Positions 8,693-17,939 of a stretch of 64,000 bases of DNA are shown here, one piece after another. The position numbers and the translations under genes were made by a program. Position 1 is the stretch's first letter, and each line of letters begins with the position of its first letter. Source of the DNA: Ardenticatenaceae bacterium (lineage in GTDB: Bacteria > Chloroflexota > Anaerolineae > Promineifilales > Promineifilaceae); assembly GCA_020634215.1 (NCBI GenBank), contig JACKCD010000001.1, positions 151,107 to 215,106 of the forward strand, in the 5' to 3' direction. Under the pieces are notes generated by a model. That model searched no databases. It had not been told where the DNA came from and worked only from the letters and a program-made list of their open reading frames with translations.

Positions 8693-9718
8693 CTATGGGT
8701 TGCGTATGGCAACGCCAATTCCCACCCGATCCGGCAAATGGATTTGGCTATGATCATAGGTCACGCCATCAAACGGATCATTGGAAATCAGCAAGGGCGC
8801 ATCCAGATCAACCCAGTCAGCCCCAGCCGCTAAATGCGCCATCGCCGTCACCCCCAGCGAGGTCTCGACCATACAGCCCAGCATCACCCGCAGCCCCAGT
8901 TCCCGCGCCCGGCGCAGCATGTGCAAAGCAGGTGCCAGCCCGCCCACCTTCATGAGCTTCAGGCTAATGCCCTTTACCCCCAAAGCTGCCAACTGCTCTA
9001 TATCGTCCATGCTCTGCACCGACTCATCGGCAACAATCGGCACATCAGTATGTGCCTGCACATAGCCTAAACCCGCCATGTCATCTTTGGCAACGGGTTG
9101 TTCTATCAATTCCAACCGATAGGGGGCTAAGGCCTGAATATGCGCGACCGCCTCTTCTGGCGACCAACCGGCGTTGGCATCTACATACAGCCGCACGTCA
9201 GGCCGCGCCGCACGCACGGCCGCCACGCGAGCCACATCGTCATCACTGCCCAATTTAAGCTTGATAATCGGATACGCTGGAACCTGCGCCGCTAAACGTG
9301 CCATTTCGGCCGGCTCGTCAATACTAATCGTAAACGCCGTTGTCAATGATCTTGGCTTGGGCACACCCAGCAGTTCATATAATGGCACATTGCGCTGCCG
9401 GGCAATGCGATCATGCAGAGCTAAATCCAAAGCACACCGCGCCGGGGCTGGCCCATTCTCACCAATCCAGCCCCCAATATCGGCTGGATCATCGGGCAAT
9501 GGCGCACGCCGCTGCGCTGCCGCCGCCCAGTAAGCAAACATATCCGCCTCGCTGACATGATAGTACGATGGAATGGCCGCCTCACCCCACCCCTCATCAC
9601 CCGCCAAACGCAGCCAAAAAGCGCGGCGCGTCTCGCTCACACCATACGAAAGGCGAAAAGGACGGTGCAATTTCAGTGTCAGAGGTTCCCAAGTTAATCG
9701 AGTAGCTAAATCTGACAT
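8693..9718 (-). CDS. Dipeptide epimerase (L-Ala-D/L-Glu epimerase, enolase superfamily)
   Basis: 341 residues of the mandelate racemase/muconate lactonizing branch. Catalytic Lys pair KLK at 153/155. Metal ligands are likely Asp180 (YVDAN), Glu206 (LIEQP) and Asp231 (ADES). A Lys near 254/257 (SLKLMKVGG) serves the opposite face. DLDAP near 304-308 is the dipeptide-binding signature of this family. It would convert L-Ala-D-Glu from murein into L-Ala-L-Glu for ordinary peptidases. The start at 9718 follows the OppC-type stop by 8 bp. Confidence 0.92.
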   Translation of the reverse strand: MSDLATRLTWEPLTLKLHRPFRLSYGVSETRRAFWLRLAGDEGWGEAAIPSYYHVSEADMFAYWAAAAQRRAPLPDDPADIGGWIGENGPAPARCALDLALHDRIARQRNVPLYELLGVPKPRSLTTAFTISIDEPAEMARLAAQVPAYPIIKLKLGSDDDVARVAAVRAARPDVRLYVDANAGWSPEEAVAHIQALAPYRLELIEQPVAKDDMAGLGYVQAHTDVPIVADESVQSMDDIEQLAALGVKGISLKLMKVGGLAPALHMLRRARELGLRVMLGCMVETSLGVTAMAHLAAGADWVDLDAPLLISNDPFDGVTYDHSQIHLPDRVGIGVAIRNP

Positions 9719-9726
9719 CTTGTTTT

Positions 9727-10776
9727 CTAATTGCCCTTTCGTAATCTGGGATCTAAAATATCGCGCAAGGCATCGCCTATGAGATTCCAGCCCAGCCCAA
9801 AGAGCAACAACGCGATACCAGGATAGACGATAATGTACCAATGTATATCCAGGCTAAGAATCCAGTCGCGGGCAAAACTGACAATCTGTCCCCAATCTGC
9901 GTAACCTATATCCGTACCAACACCGAGAAAGCTCAACGCAGCAAACGAGAGGACGTAATCACCCACCCGCATCGAAGCCAACACCAGAATCGGATAAATT
10001 GCATTAGGCACAATATGACGAGCCAAGATACGGGAATCTTTTGCACCCAAAACGCGGGCAGCCAGGGCATAGTCGCGTTCCTTAGCCGATAAAATTTCGG
10101 CACGTAGGACACGAGCATAGGTCATCCAGCCAAAACAAACCAGGGCAATGGTAGCGGGCCAAATTCCCCGGCCAAATAGCGGCACCAAAATAGCAGACAG
10201 CGTTAGTGCCGCGAGAAGGAAGGGAAAGGCCATAAAAATCTCCGTGATACGCATGAGGAGATCATCCACCCACCCACCGTAATAAGCAGAAATTGCGCCA
10301 ACAAACAGGCCAATGACGACCGTCACCGCCGTGATGAAGACACCAACAAACAAAGCGGTGCGCGTCCCCCAAATGATGCCATAGTAAATGTCAAATTGCC
10401 CGCTTGTTGTACCTAGCAAATGCACCCATTCTTCATTGCCCGTTACGGCTTGATACCAAAACGGAATTGGAGGAATGTCGTGTTGCCAGACGGTTCCCGG
10501 TGGCTTTGGCTCCGGGCTGTATCCATCACGCGGGATAAGATAAGGATCGCCCAATGTAGTCAAAGGTGGGGCAAGAACAGGAGCAAAGGCGGCGATCAGG
10601 ATAAAGCTGGATACCAGAATGAGGCCAACGATGGACAGTGGATTGGTGAATACGCCACGAACAAGCCGTGCCCATTCAGGCCCAACCATCTCTTCTAATC
10701 TTCCGAGTTCGCGCAGGTTGGCATCAGATGCTCCCTTCAATTGTGCCATATTTTCGTTTGAACCTGTTTTATTCAT
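9727..10776 (-). CDS. Peptide ABC transporter permease (OppC/DppC type)
   Basis: 349 residues. It has an N-terminal extension, a first membrane segment near residue 50 (LSIVGLILVSSFILIAAFAP), a long periplasmic segment, then about five more membrane helices. The binding-protein-dependent loop ILSAKERDYALAARVLGA with ...RHIVPNAI is the EAA motif that docks on the ATPases. The gene lies 14 bp after the OppB-type gene. Confidence 0.93.
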   Translation of the reverse strand: MNKTGSNENMAQLKGASDANLRELGRLEEMVGPEWARLVRGVFTNPLSIVGLILVSSFILIAAFAPVLAPPLTTLGDPYLIPRDGYSPEPKPPGTVWQHDIPPIPFWYQAVTGNEEWVHLLGTTSGQFDIYYGIIWGTRTALFVGVFITAVTVVIGLFVGAISAYYGGWVDDLLMRITEIFMAFPFLLAALTLSAILVPLFGRGIWPATIALVCFGWMTYARVLRAEILSAKERDYALAARVLGAKDSRILARHIVPNAIYPILVLASMRVGDYVLSFAALSFLGVGTDIGYADWGQIVSFARDWILSLDIHWYIIVYPGIALLLFGLGWNLIGDALRDILDPRLRKGN

Positions 10777-10790
10777 GGTTTTGTTCTCAG

Positions 10791-11855
10791 TTATGTCAGG
10801 CGAATACGTGGATCAACCATAGCATACAGCACATCCACAATGAGGTTGGCAACCGTTAATACCATGCCGCCAAATAATACAAATGCTAAAACGGCCGTTG
10901 CGTCTAAGCTAGACGCCGCACGCGCCGTGGCCGACCCCATGCCCGGATAGTTAAATATCACCTCAGTCACAACCGTTCCATCTAACAAGCCAACAACCAT
11001 GGAGCCACCAATGGTGATAACAGGCAACAGTGCATTGCGAAAAGCATGGCGGTAAACAACAATTTTTTCTGATAGCCCTTTCGCACGAGCGGTACGCAAA
11101 TAATCCTGGCGCAATGTTTCCAGCATTGACGAACGGGTGACACGCAAAATGCGTGCCCAAACCACATAGGACAAAGTCAAGATAGGCAAAACCAGGTGGC
11201 GCAAAGCATCCCAAAACACATCCATCCGGCCGTTGAGCAGCCCATCAACGGTGTTTAGCTGTGTATAGCGGCGAAAACTGGGGGACATCACAACCGCATT
11301 AATGGGATCAGATAAACGGCCGGGTGGAAACCAGCCCAGCTTCGTATAAAACAAAAGCAGAACAAGTAGCCCAAAGACAAAAGTGGGAAAAGACCAACCT
11401 ATCGTTGTGAATACACGTATGATTTGATCAATGGGTTTGTTGTGGTTAATAGCCGATATAACCCCCAACCAAATGCCAATGCCAATGATAGGAAACACAC
11501 TCCACAGTGCCATCTCAACGGTCGCTGGCAGACGCTGGGCGATCATATCTATCACGTCCTGCCGGCCGCTGCGGGAAAAACCGAGATCACCACGCAAGAC
11601 CCCGCCCTTTATTTCACCCGTATTGACATCTTTATGCCCAACCAGCCAACGCCAATATTGAATATAAAACGGATCATCCAATCCATATTTGGCAATAATG
11701 GCATCAATAGCCCCCTCATTATGTGGAATACTCGGCACATACAAAGCCGAGCGTTCTACCGGCGTGAGCAGTTGTAGCATGGCAAAAATCAAGAGGGTTA
11801 CACCCAGCATAGTGAACGGTAACTGCAGTAAACGGCGAATGATATAAGCTGTCAT
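10791..11855 (-). CDS. Peptide ABC transporter permease (OppB/DppB type)
   Basis: 354 residues starting MTAYIIRRLLQLPFTMLGV, the standard opening of OppB permeases. There are six predicted membrane helices and an EAA loop (SMLETLRQDYLRTARAKG ... RHAFRNALLP). The start at 11855 is preferred to a Met at 11894 because AGAGGAA lies upstream and the family N-terminus begins here. A strong hairpin (11892-11932) lies between this gene and the binding-protein gene. Confidence 0.93.
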   Translation of the reverse strand: MTAYIIRRLLQLPFTMLGVTLLIFAMLQLLTPVERSALYVPSIPHNEGAIDAIIAKYGLDDPFYIQYWRWLVGHKDVNTGEIKGGVLRGDLGFSRSGRQDVIDMIAQRLPATVEMALWSVFPIIGIGIWLGVISAINHNKPIDQIIRVFTTIGWSFPTFVFGLLVLLLFYTKLGWFPPGRLSDPINAVVMSPSFRRYTQLNTVDGLLNGRMDVFWDALRHLVLPILTLSYVVWARILRVTRSSMLETLRQDYLRTARAKGLSEKIVVYRHAFRNALLPVITIGGSMVVGLLDGTVVTEVIFNYPGMGSATARAASSLDATAVLAFVLFGGMVLTVANLIVDVLYAMVDPRIRLT

Positions 11856-11891
11856 TGGCAAATTCCTCTTTGAAACAAAGCAGCAAACAAG

Positions 11892-11932
11892 CAAATTGGT
11901 AAATTGGTGTTGGTCACCAATTTACCAATTTG
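11892..11932 (-). terminator. Perfect 18-bp hairpin between binding protein and permease genes
   Basis: CAAATTGGTAAATTGGTG (11892-11909) is exactly inverted at 11915-11932 with a 5-nt loop. It has no clear T-run on the minus strand. A stem after the binding-protein gene commonly protects its mRNA or reduces read-through, so that binding protein exceeds permease; that role is inferred. Confidence 0.6.
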
Positions 11933-12041
11933 CCCGAATATGAACTTGCATCATATCTGGTTACACGAGCATTGCGAAAACTCGCTCATGCAAAAACAGA
12001 TAAGTTCGCTTGTCCACATCCCAAATGCTGATTCGACTACA

Positions 12042-14120
12042 TTATCCGCCAGCGTCCAGACTCAAAGGATAGATATAACGGTGGGAGCTAACGAGAGGAT
12101 GATAATAGTAGCCGTTGACCCAACGCATTTCAAAGGAGACATCACCTCCCTGCGAAAGCACAACTTCTGGCACATATTCGTGACGCAAACGGCCGATTTC
12201 ATAGTACAGCTCAGCCCGTTTCGCCGGATCAGACTCAAGCACAGCTTGTTCAATCAACGGCCGGAAAATATCCTTGATCTCATCAGGCATATTCTGCCGA
12301 CCCGCAAAAGTCCCAATCAGATACGGCTGCACCCAGTTATGGGGATCGTGATAATCCTCACCCCAGGAGCTAAGCGCCACAGGAAGCTGCCCAGCGCGGA
12401 AAGCACTAAAATAGGTTGCCGAAGGCAGGGTCACAACTTCAAGCTGATAAGCAGGGTTAACCGCACGCAAATTCGATTGCAAGATCGCCAGAGCGGTCAT
12501 ACGCATCAAATTGCCGGTTGTCGTTGTGGCCTGAACGCGGAAGCCGGTATCAGGAAGAGCGCCATCCCACGCAAGTGCCATTTCTTCTTCACATTTTGCT
12601 AGGTCAAAGGGGTACATTTCCTGGTCAGGGTTGTAACCCAACATGCCCGCAATGATCACGCCATTATTGCGCGTACCATCCCCATTCTGCCCATCTGAAA
12701 TCAACGTATCATAGTCAAAGCAATAGCTAAACGCCTTGCGAACGTGAATATCAGAGAAGAAATCGGGCGGAATCCCATTGCCATCCAGTTGACCGCTACC
12801 AATATAGGGGTTATTACCTTCATCATCCGTCTTAACCGCAAAGTTTAAGAAGATGTCGTTACGGCTGGTAGAAGGCAGGTTAGGCCACATACGCAATGGC
12901 CCATCAGGGGTATCAGTGGGTGTACACTCACCAGTTTGATAGTCACAAATTTCGCCAACCAAAAACTGAGCTTGCGGCCGGTTCGCTTCAGGCACCGTTA
13001 CCCAAGCAGCATCGCCAGCTTGCAGCATGGCAAAACGGGTACCCCATTCACTCACAGTTTTGTGAACGATACGCTTGATCGTAGCGACCCCACTGGGGCC
13101 ACCATCCCACATTGCGTCCCCGTCCTGTCGCCAGTAACTTTCGTTGGCGGTTAATACCCATTCTTGATCGGGTGTCCAGTGATCGAGGATATAGGGGCCA
13201 GTCCCATTTGCGACATAGCTCAGCGCGTCATCTTCCGAACCGGGGGCATAGAAATTCTGCCAGGTGTCGCAGGAGCCATCCCAGTCGCCATTTTCGATAG
13301 CCCAGTCCTGGTCAACGACGAAGGCCCACGGTTGCGCAATGATTGCCATGAGTGGCCCCCAGGGGCGTTCCAGTGCTACGGTGAAGGTTCCGGCAGCGTC
13401 ATCAGCTACCAAACGAGCCTTGACAGCTTCACAAACGGCCACGAGTTCCTCCGCAGACGCATTGGCAATGAGTGCTTCGCGGTCGCCAGCGTATGCGCCC
13501 TCGGCAATCGTTTCAGTAATATCACCCGTGCCATACCCCATAATGGCTTCGATCATCATCCATTGGCCGCTGTTGGGGCTGGATTGCAACAAGCCACGTG
13601 TCCAGGAATAGGCAACATCGCTGGCTGTTAGATCATTACCATTGTGGAATTGCACACCAGGGCGCATGTTGAAGGTATAGGTCAGCCCATCGGCTGAAAT
13701 GCCGCCATTTTCCACGCTTGGTACTTCTGTAGACAGCATGGCTACATAGCCCTTGGACTCATCCCGGTTTGGATAGATCAGCCCTTCATAGATGTTGTAG
13801 ATCATGTCGAAGCTGGTGCCTTCATAAGCCAACTGGGGATCCATTGAGCTAATATCACCCGTATCTACAAATGTAAGTGTGGTGGGGTCTGGAGCACCAG
13901 ATGGGGCAGCAGCCTCTTGTTCTGCAGGAACCTCAACAACGACTTCCTGAACTTCGGTAACAACGCGGGTTACCTCCACAGTGTCTCCGGCTTCGACAAT
14001 GGTTTCTGTCACAACGCGGGTGACTTCTACTTCAACCACCTCGGGGGAGGCACAAGCTGCAAGCCAAATCAATGTCAACATCATCAATCCCACTAGCAGG
14101 GGCAACTTTTTGTTCAACAT
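12042..14120 (-). CDS. Peptide ABC transporter substrate-binding lipoprotein (SBP_bac_5 family)
   Basis: 692 residues. Residues 1-22 are a lipoprotein signal peptide ending LAAC, with the lipidated Cys at about 23. Residues 27-70 form a low-complexity linker rich in VTRVVTE-type repeats, common in Chloroflexota binding proteins. The rest is the family 5 periplasmic binding domain (LTFVDTGDISSMDPQLAYEG near the start). It presents peptides to the OppBCDF-type importer encoded downstream. The epimerase and peptidase in the operon suggest murein peptides as ligands. A GAGGAGAGG site precedes the start. Confidence 0.92.
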   Translation of the reverse strand: MLNKKLPLLVGLMMLTLIWLAACASPEVVEVEVTRVVTETIVEAGDTVEVTRVVTEVQEVVVEVPAEQEAAAPSGAPDPTTLTFVDTGDISSMDPQLAYEGTSFDMIYNIYEGLIYPNRDESKGYVAMLSTEVPSVENGGISADGLTYTFNMRPGVQFHNGNDLTASDVAYSWTRGLLQSSPNSGQWMMIEAIMGYGTGDITETIAEGAYAGDREALIANASAEELVAVCEAVKARLVADDAAGTFTVALERPWGPLMAIIAQPWAFVVDQDWAIENGDWDGSCDTWQNFYAPGSEDDALSYVANGTGPYILDHWTPDQEWVLTANESYWRQDGDAMWDGGPSGVATIKRIVHKTVSEWGTRFAMLQAGDAAWVTVPEANRPQAQFLVGEICDYQTGECTPTDTPDGPLRMWPNLPSTSRNDIFLNFAVKTDDEGNNPYIGSGQLDGNGIPPDFFSDIHVRKAFSYCFDYDTLISDGQNGDGTRNNGVIIAGMLGYNPDQEMYPFDLAKCEEEMALAWDGALPDTGFRVQATTTTGNLMRMTALAILQSNLRAVNPAYQLEVVTLPSATYFSAFRAGQLPVALSSWGEDYHDPHNWVQPYLIGTFAGRQNMPDEIKDIFRPLIEQAVLESDPAKRAELYYEIGRLRHEYVPEVVLSQGGDVSFEMRWVNGYYYHPLVSSHRYIYPLSLDAGG

Positions 14121-14431
14121 TTTCCTCTCCTCATAACTAAAAAATTAATATGTATGCTGAATACTCTTAACTACGGTCTAAGACAGATCAAAACGCTCCC
14201 TTATCACCTCCTTTTTATCCGTTTCAATAGTTATGCGCCTATTGTTTAAACAAAATATATAACAAATATTTTCTCAATATGGCGGGGACTTTGACTTTTT
14301 GCTTTTAGCCATATTTGGTTCGCAACAACAAAATAGGCAAACGCTGGTATGAACGCAAGAGTATAGTTTCTTCTCTTTACAAGTCAAAAAATGACGCATC
14401 AAGCAGCACGTCTGGATAGCTTGACTCACTA
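14121..14431. other. 311-bp upstream region of the peptide operon
   Basis: Non-coding and AT-rich. On the minus strand it holds the binding-protein ribosome site, an isolated 12-nt sequence AAAGGAGGTGAT at 14203-14214 (a full match to the anti-16S consensus, with no start codon suitably placed), and the palindrome TTGTTTAAACAA at 14242-14253, which could be an operator. I see no convincing promoter pair. The rest, to the rlmI stop, shows nothing recognisable. Confidence 0.5.
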
Positions 14432-15688
14432 CTAGCGCACACGTGCCCACAGGCATTTCAAGTACGCCCCTTCGGGGAAGCCAATGGGATGATCTACAGC
14501 GTGAAAGGTGTGGGCAACTTCGCCGAGGATGCAGTTTTCAGCCGCTACTCCTTGTTCCACGGCCTGGAAAAAGTCGGTGGCTGTGACCCGGCTGGAGCAG
14601 GAGGCGGTGATGAGTTGCCCACCGGGGCGCAGTAGCCGCGCTCCCAGCCGCGCTAAACGGCCGTAACTGCTCAACGCCCCCGCCACCTCACTCTGCCGCT
14701 TGGCAAAGGCGGGTGGGTCAATCACCACCACATCAAACCGCTGCCGGCCGTCGGCAAGCTGGGTCATGGCGCGGAAAGCATCACCGAGCAGCAGCTCATG
14801 TTCGGCGTTGGCGATATTGGCATGATGCTGGTTGAGCTTAAAGTTACGAACGGCCGTTGCCAATGCCGGTTGACTCAAATCCAAACTCACCACCCGCGCC
14901 GCCCCACCCCGCGCCGCATAAAGCGAAAAGCCTCCCGTGTAGGCAAACACATTTAGCACCGACTTACCCGCCGTCAACCCCTCCAGCCGCGCCCGGTTCT
15001 CCCGCTGGTCCAGAAAAAAGCCCGTCTTTTGCCCGCGCACCACGTCGGCTTCAAACCACAGCCCATTTTCTAAAAAGCGCACTGCGTCCGTTGGTCTCCC
15101 CAGCAAATGCTGCCCATCGCGCAGCCCGTGCAGTGCCTCGTGGTCATCCTGCACGGCACGGCTCAACCGCAGCACGATGCGCTCTGGCTTCATGGACTCA
15201 AGCTGCCCGATCACTGGCTCCAAATGAGGCACCCAGGCGGCAGTGTAGAGTTTGATCACAAAGGTCTGATCATATTTGTCCACCACCAGCCCCGGCAGAC
15301 CGTCGTTTTCGCCATGAATGAGGCGATAGGCGGTGGTTTGGTCATTGAAGTGAGGAGTGCGGTGGGAAACGGCCGTTTCTACCCTCTCGCCAAACCACCT
15401 CCCATCAACCATCGCCGCCTCCCCCTGCTGCAAAACCCGCACCCGAATCGGCGAGGCTGGGTCATACAGCCCCACGGCCAGAAAACGGTTTTTGCGGTCA
15501 AAGATAACGGCCAAGTCGCCAGAACGGCCGTTGTGGCTCTGTTTGGTAATCCCTTCAGCAAACAGCCACGGATGCCCACCGCGCACCGCCCGCTCCGCCG
15601 CCGGGGTAATCCGCAGTGCCAGCCGCTTGCGCTCTTGTAGCTGCCGTGCCACCTTGCGCCAACTGCCATTGCTTTTTTCTTCGTGCAT
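14432..15688 (-). CDS. rlmI: 23S rRNA (cytosine-C5) methyltransferase, RlmI family
   Basis: 418 residues. A short N-terminal tail is followed by a PUA domain (about 25-100, GGHPWLFAEGI), a linker domain, and a class I SAM-dependent methyltransferase domain from about 200. The latter has KSVLNVFAYTGGFSLYAA as SAM motif I and DVVVIDPPAFAKRQ as the catalytic DPP region. A Cys in TASCSS near residue 365 fits the m5C mechanism. E. coli RlmI modifies C1962. The gene is transcribed divergently from thrB across a 139-bp gap. Confidence 0.87.
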   Translation of the reverse strand: MHEEKSNGSWRKVARQLQERKRLALRITPAAERAVRGGHPWLFAEGITKQSHNGRSGDLAVIFDRKNRFLAVGLYDPASPIRVRVLQQGEAAMVDGRWFGERVETAVSHRTPHFNDQTTAYRLIHGENDGLPGLVVDKYDQTFVIKLYTAAWVPHLEPVIGQLESMKPERIVLRLSRAVQDDHEALHGLRDGQHLLGRPTDAVRFLENGLWFEADVVRGQKTGFFLDQRENRARLEGLTAGKSVLNVFAYTGGFSLYAARGGAARVVSLDLSQPALATAVRNFKLNQHHANIANAEHELLLGDAFRAMTQLADGRQRFDVVVIDPPAFAKRQSEVAGALSSYGRLARLGARLLRPGGQLITASCSSRVTATDFFQAVEQGVAAENCILGEVAHTFHAVDHPIGFPEGAYLKCLWARVR

Positions 15689-15720
15689 CCGCCCATTCTA
15701 GCGTAAAATAACCAGTCGGG

Positions 15721-15794
15721 AAGTAACAAGTGGCAAGTAACAAGTCGCAGGTCATTCGTCGAAGGATGACTTGTCACCTGCAACTTGTTACCTG
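15721..15794. repeat. Intergenic inverted repeat built from AAGTAACAAGT words
   Basis: AAGTAACAAGT copies (15721-15744) plus GTCGCAGGTCAT face ATGACTTGTCACCTGCAACTTGTTACC at the other side of a short loop. It sits between two divergent genes, so it cannot be only a terminator. The architecture matches the other intergenic hairpins but the word is different. Confidence 0.65.
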
Positions 15795-15827
15795 CGTTCC
15801 CAAAAATCTTTTACCGAACAGGTTCTC

Positions 15828-16745
15828 ATGAAACAAGTAACCATCTCCATCCCCGCCACCAGTGCCAATCTCGGCCCCGGCTTTGACTGTTTAGGGTTGG
15901 CACTGAGCCTCCACAACACATTTACCCTTACAGGTTCCGATTCACCCACCGCTTTCCCGCTCATTATCGAGGCCAGCGGGGTAGATGCCCATAAGATCCC
16001 GACCGATGCCAGCAATCTATTTGTCCAATCGGCCGAAATCATTTTTGCCAAAGTGGGAAAACGGCCGTTTTCCCTTCACCTGCAACAACACAACTGCATC
16101 CCCGTCGGCAGTGGGCTGGGCAGCAGCTCAACGGCCGTTCTGGGGGGAATGCTCGCCGCCAACGCCCTCGTAGACGGCGGCCTCAGCCGCGCCGACATCC
16201 TCCAACTTGCCACCGACCTCGAAGGCCACCCCGATAACGTGGCTCCGGCGCTTTACGGGGGGCTGGTTTTGGGCGTACAGGGGGAAGAGGGGCTGCACAT
16301 CGAGCAATTCCCCATTCCCTCGCTGCAAGCCACTGTCATTCTGCCCGATTTTCACCTGCTCACCAGCGAAGCCCGCGCTGCCCTCCCCAGCCACATCCCG
16401 CTCAAGGATGCCATCTTCAACACCAGCCGCATCGGGCTGCTCATCCACGCTCTGCAAACGGCCGATTTCGGTAAACTCAACATCGCCATGCAGGACAAAT
16501 ACCACCAGCCCTACCGCATCCCGCTCATACCCGGCATGGCCGAAGCCTTTGCCGCCGCCCGCTGTGCTGGTGCCGCCGCCCTGGCTCTCAGCGGTGCCGG
16601 CCCCAGCCTTATCGCTTTTGCCCCCGCCAATCATCAAGCCATCGCCACCGCCGCTCAGGAAGCGTTCGCCCAGGCGGGGCTAACCAGCCGCACCTGGCTG
16701 CTGTCGCTGGATACCGAGGGAGCGTGTGTGACAATTGCCCACTAA
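15828..16745 (+). CDS. thrB: Homoserine kinase
   Basis: 305 residues of the GHMP kinase family. The substrate end is MKQVTISIPATSANLGPGFD and the ATP-binding loop is PVGSGLGSSSTAVLGG (about residues 91-106). A C-terminal GAAALALSGAGPSLIAFA glycine-rich loop completes the fold. It phosphorylates L-homoserine on the way to threonine. The start at 15828 is chosen because the family N-terminus begins there; an in-frame Met at 15771 would lie in the repeat. thrC and hom are not nearby. A perfect AAAACGGCCGTTTT follows the stop and could form a small terminator stem. Confidence 0.93.
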   Translation: MKQVTISIPATSANLGPGFDCLGLALSLHNTFTLTGSDSPTAFPLIIEASGVDAHKIPTDASNLFVQSAEIIFAKVGKRPFSLHLQQHNCIPVGSGLGSSSTAVLGGMLAANALVDGGLSRADILQLATDLEGHPDNVAPALYGGLVLGVQGEEGLHIEQFPIPSLQATVILPDFHLLTSEARAALPSHIPLKDAIFNTSRIGLLIHALQTADFGKLNIAMQDKYHQPYRIPLIPGMAEAFAAARCAGAAALALSGAGPSLIAFAPANHQAIATAAQEAFAQAGLTSRTWLLSLDTEGACVTIAH

Positions 16746-16969
16746 AACGGCCGTTTTCCGGTAAGAAATCCCTCTTGTGGGTCGTCATCCATTCATAACT
16801 CTGCTAAACTATACAGTTGAGGTAGCAACGTTTCCCAAACTTGTGGGTTTTACATTTTGGCAACCAACTCCCACTCCCACGGAGCCATACTGTCTGGGGC
16901 GTGGCCTCAGAGCAAGCCACATTAATAAACTGAACATTACTTCGCCTAAACCATCCAAAGGAGATATGA

Positions 16970-17935
16970 ATGGAAAAGGAAACACTATTGGACTGGTATC
17001 GGCAGATGGTGCTTATTCGTCGGTTTGAAGAACGAAGCGATGAACTATACCAGCTAGAAGGGAAGATCAAGGGGTTCTTACACCTGTACATTGGACAGGA
17101 AGCTATTGCTGTCGGCACCATTGCCGCCCGCCGTCCCCAAGATCACCTGATTACTGCCTACCGTGATCACGGCCACGCGCTTGCTGCTGGCCTAGAAGCA
17201 AAATATGTTTTAGCTGAACTGATGGGCAAAGCAACGGGTGTCACCGGGGGACGCGGTGGCTCGATGCACCTTGCCAGCCGCGACCGCCATTTTTGGGGCG
17301 GCTATGGCATCGTTGGTGCCCATTTGTCGCTGGGCGTTGGCCTGGCACTGGCCGAAAAATACCGCGAAAGCGAATTCGCCGCCATCTGCTATTTTGGCGA
17401 TGGGGCCACCAACATTGGCTACTTCCATGAATCGCTCAACATGGCGGGCGTGTGGCAACTGCCCATTTTGTTTGTCTGCGAGAATAACAAATATGGGATG
17501 GGAACGGCCGTTGATAAAGCCTCCGCCAACCCCATCATCTCCGACAAAGCCCGCGCCTACTGTATCCCCGCCAAACGCATAGACGGCAACAACATCCTCG
17601 AAGTCTACGACGAAACCAGCGCCGCCCTTGCCAAAATACGCGCCGGGGAAGGCCCCCAATTCCTGGAAATGATGACCTATCGCTACGAAGGCCACAGCAT
17701 CGGCGACCGCACCCGCTACCGCCCTGAGGGCGAACTTCACCAGTGGCGCGATGAAAAAGACCCCATCGCCACCTTGCAAAAACACCTTCTTACCCAAATG
17801 GGTATCAGCGAAACCGAACTTATGGCAATTCAGCAAGACGTGGAGCGGGAAATGGACGAAGCCGTGCGCTTCTCCAACGAATCCCCGCTGCCAGAACTAG
17901 ACACGCTCTACAACTACATTTACCCAGAGGCATAA
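16970..17935 (+). CDS. pdhA: Pyruvate dehydrogenase E1 component, alpha subunit
   Basis: 321 residues. The thiamine diphosphate motif GDGATNIGYFHESLNMAG...CENN lies at about residues 140-175. The GFLHLYIGQEAIAVG region near 40 and the phosphorylation-loop region TYRYEGHSIGDRTRYR are also present. With E1 beta it decarboxylates pyruvate and transfers the acyl group to lipoyl E2. Acetoin dehydrogenase E1 is closely related, but adjacency to a standard E2 favours PDH. AAAGGAG precedes the ATG. The next gene starts 4 bp after the stop. Confidence 0.9.
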   Translation: MEKETLLDWYRQMVLIRRFEERSDELYQLEGKIKGFLHLYIGQEAIAVGTIAARRPQDHLITAYRDHGHALAAGLEAKYVLAELMGKATGVTGGRGGSMHLASRDRHFWGGYGIVGAHLSLGVGLALAEKYRESEFAAICYFGDGATNIGYFHESLNMAGVWQLPILFVCENNKYGMGTAVDKASANPIISDKARAYCIPAKRIDGNNILEVYDETSAALAKIRAGEGPQFLEMMTYRYEGHSIGDRTRYRPEGELHQWRDEKDPIATLQKHLLTQMGISETELMAIQQDVEREMDEAVRFSNESPLPELDTLYNYIYPEA

Positions 17936-17939
17936 CCCT

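Noticed and set aside
14203..14214. Fragment of a 16S rRNA gene, from the 16S-like 3' end ATCACCTCCTTT
   Set aside because: The match is limited to 12 nt; sequence on either side is AT-rich and unlike rRNA, so a chance or Shine-Dalgarno explanation is preferred.
16787..16815. Promoter for pdhABC at TATACA (16810)
   Set aside because: No acceptable -35 at 16-18 bp spacing; not listed as a feature.
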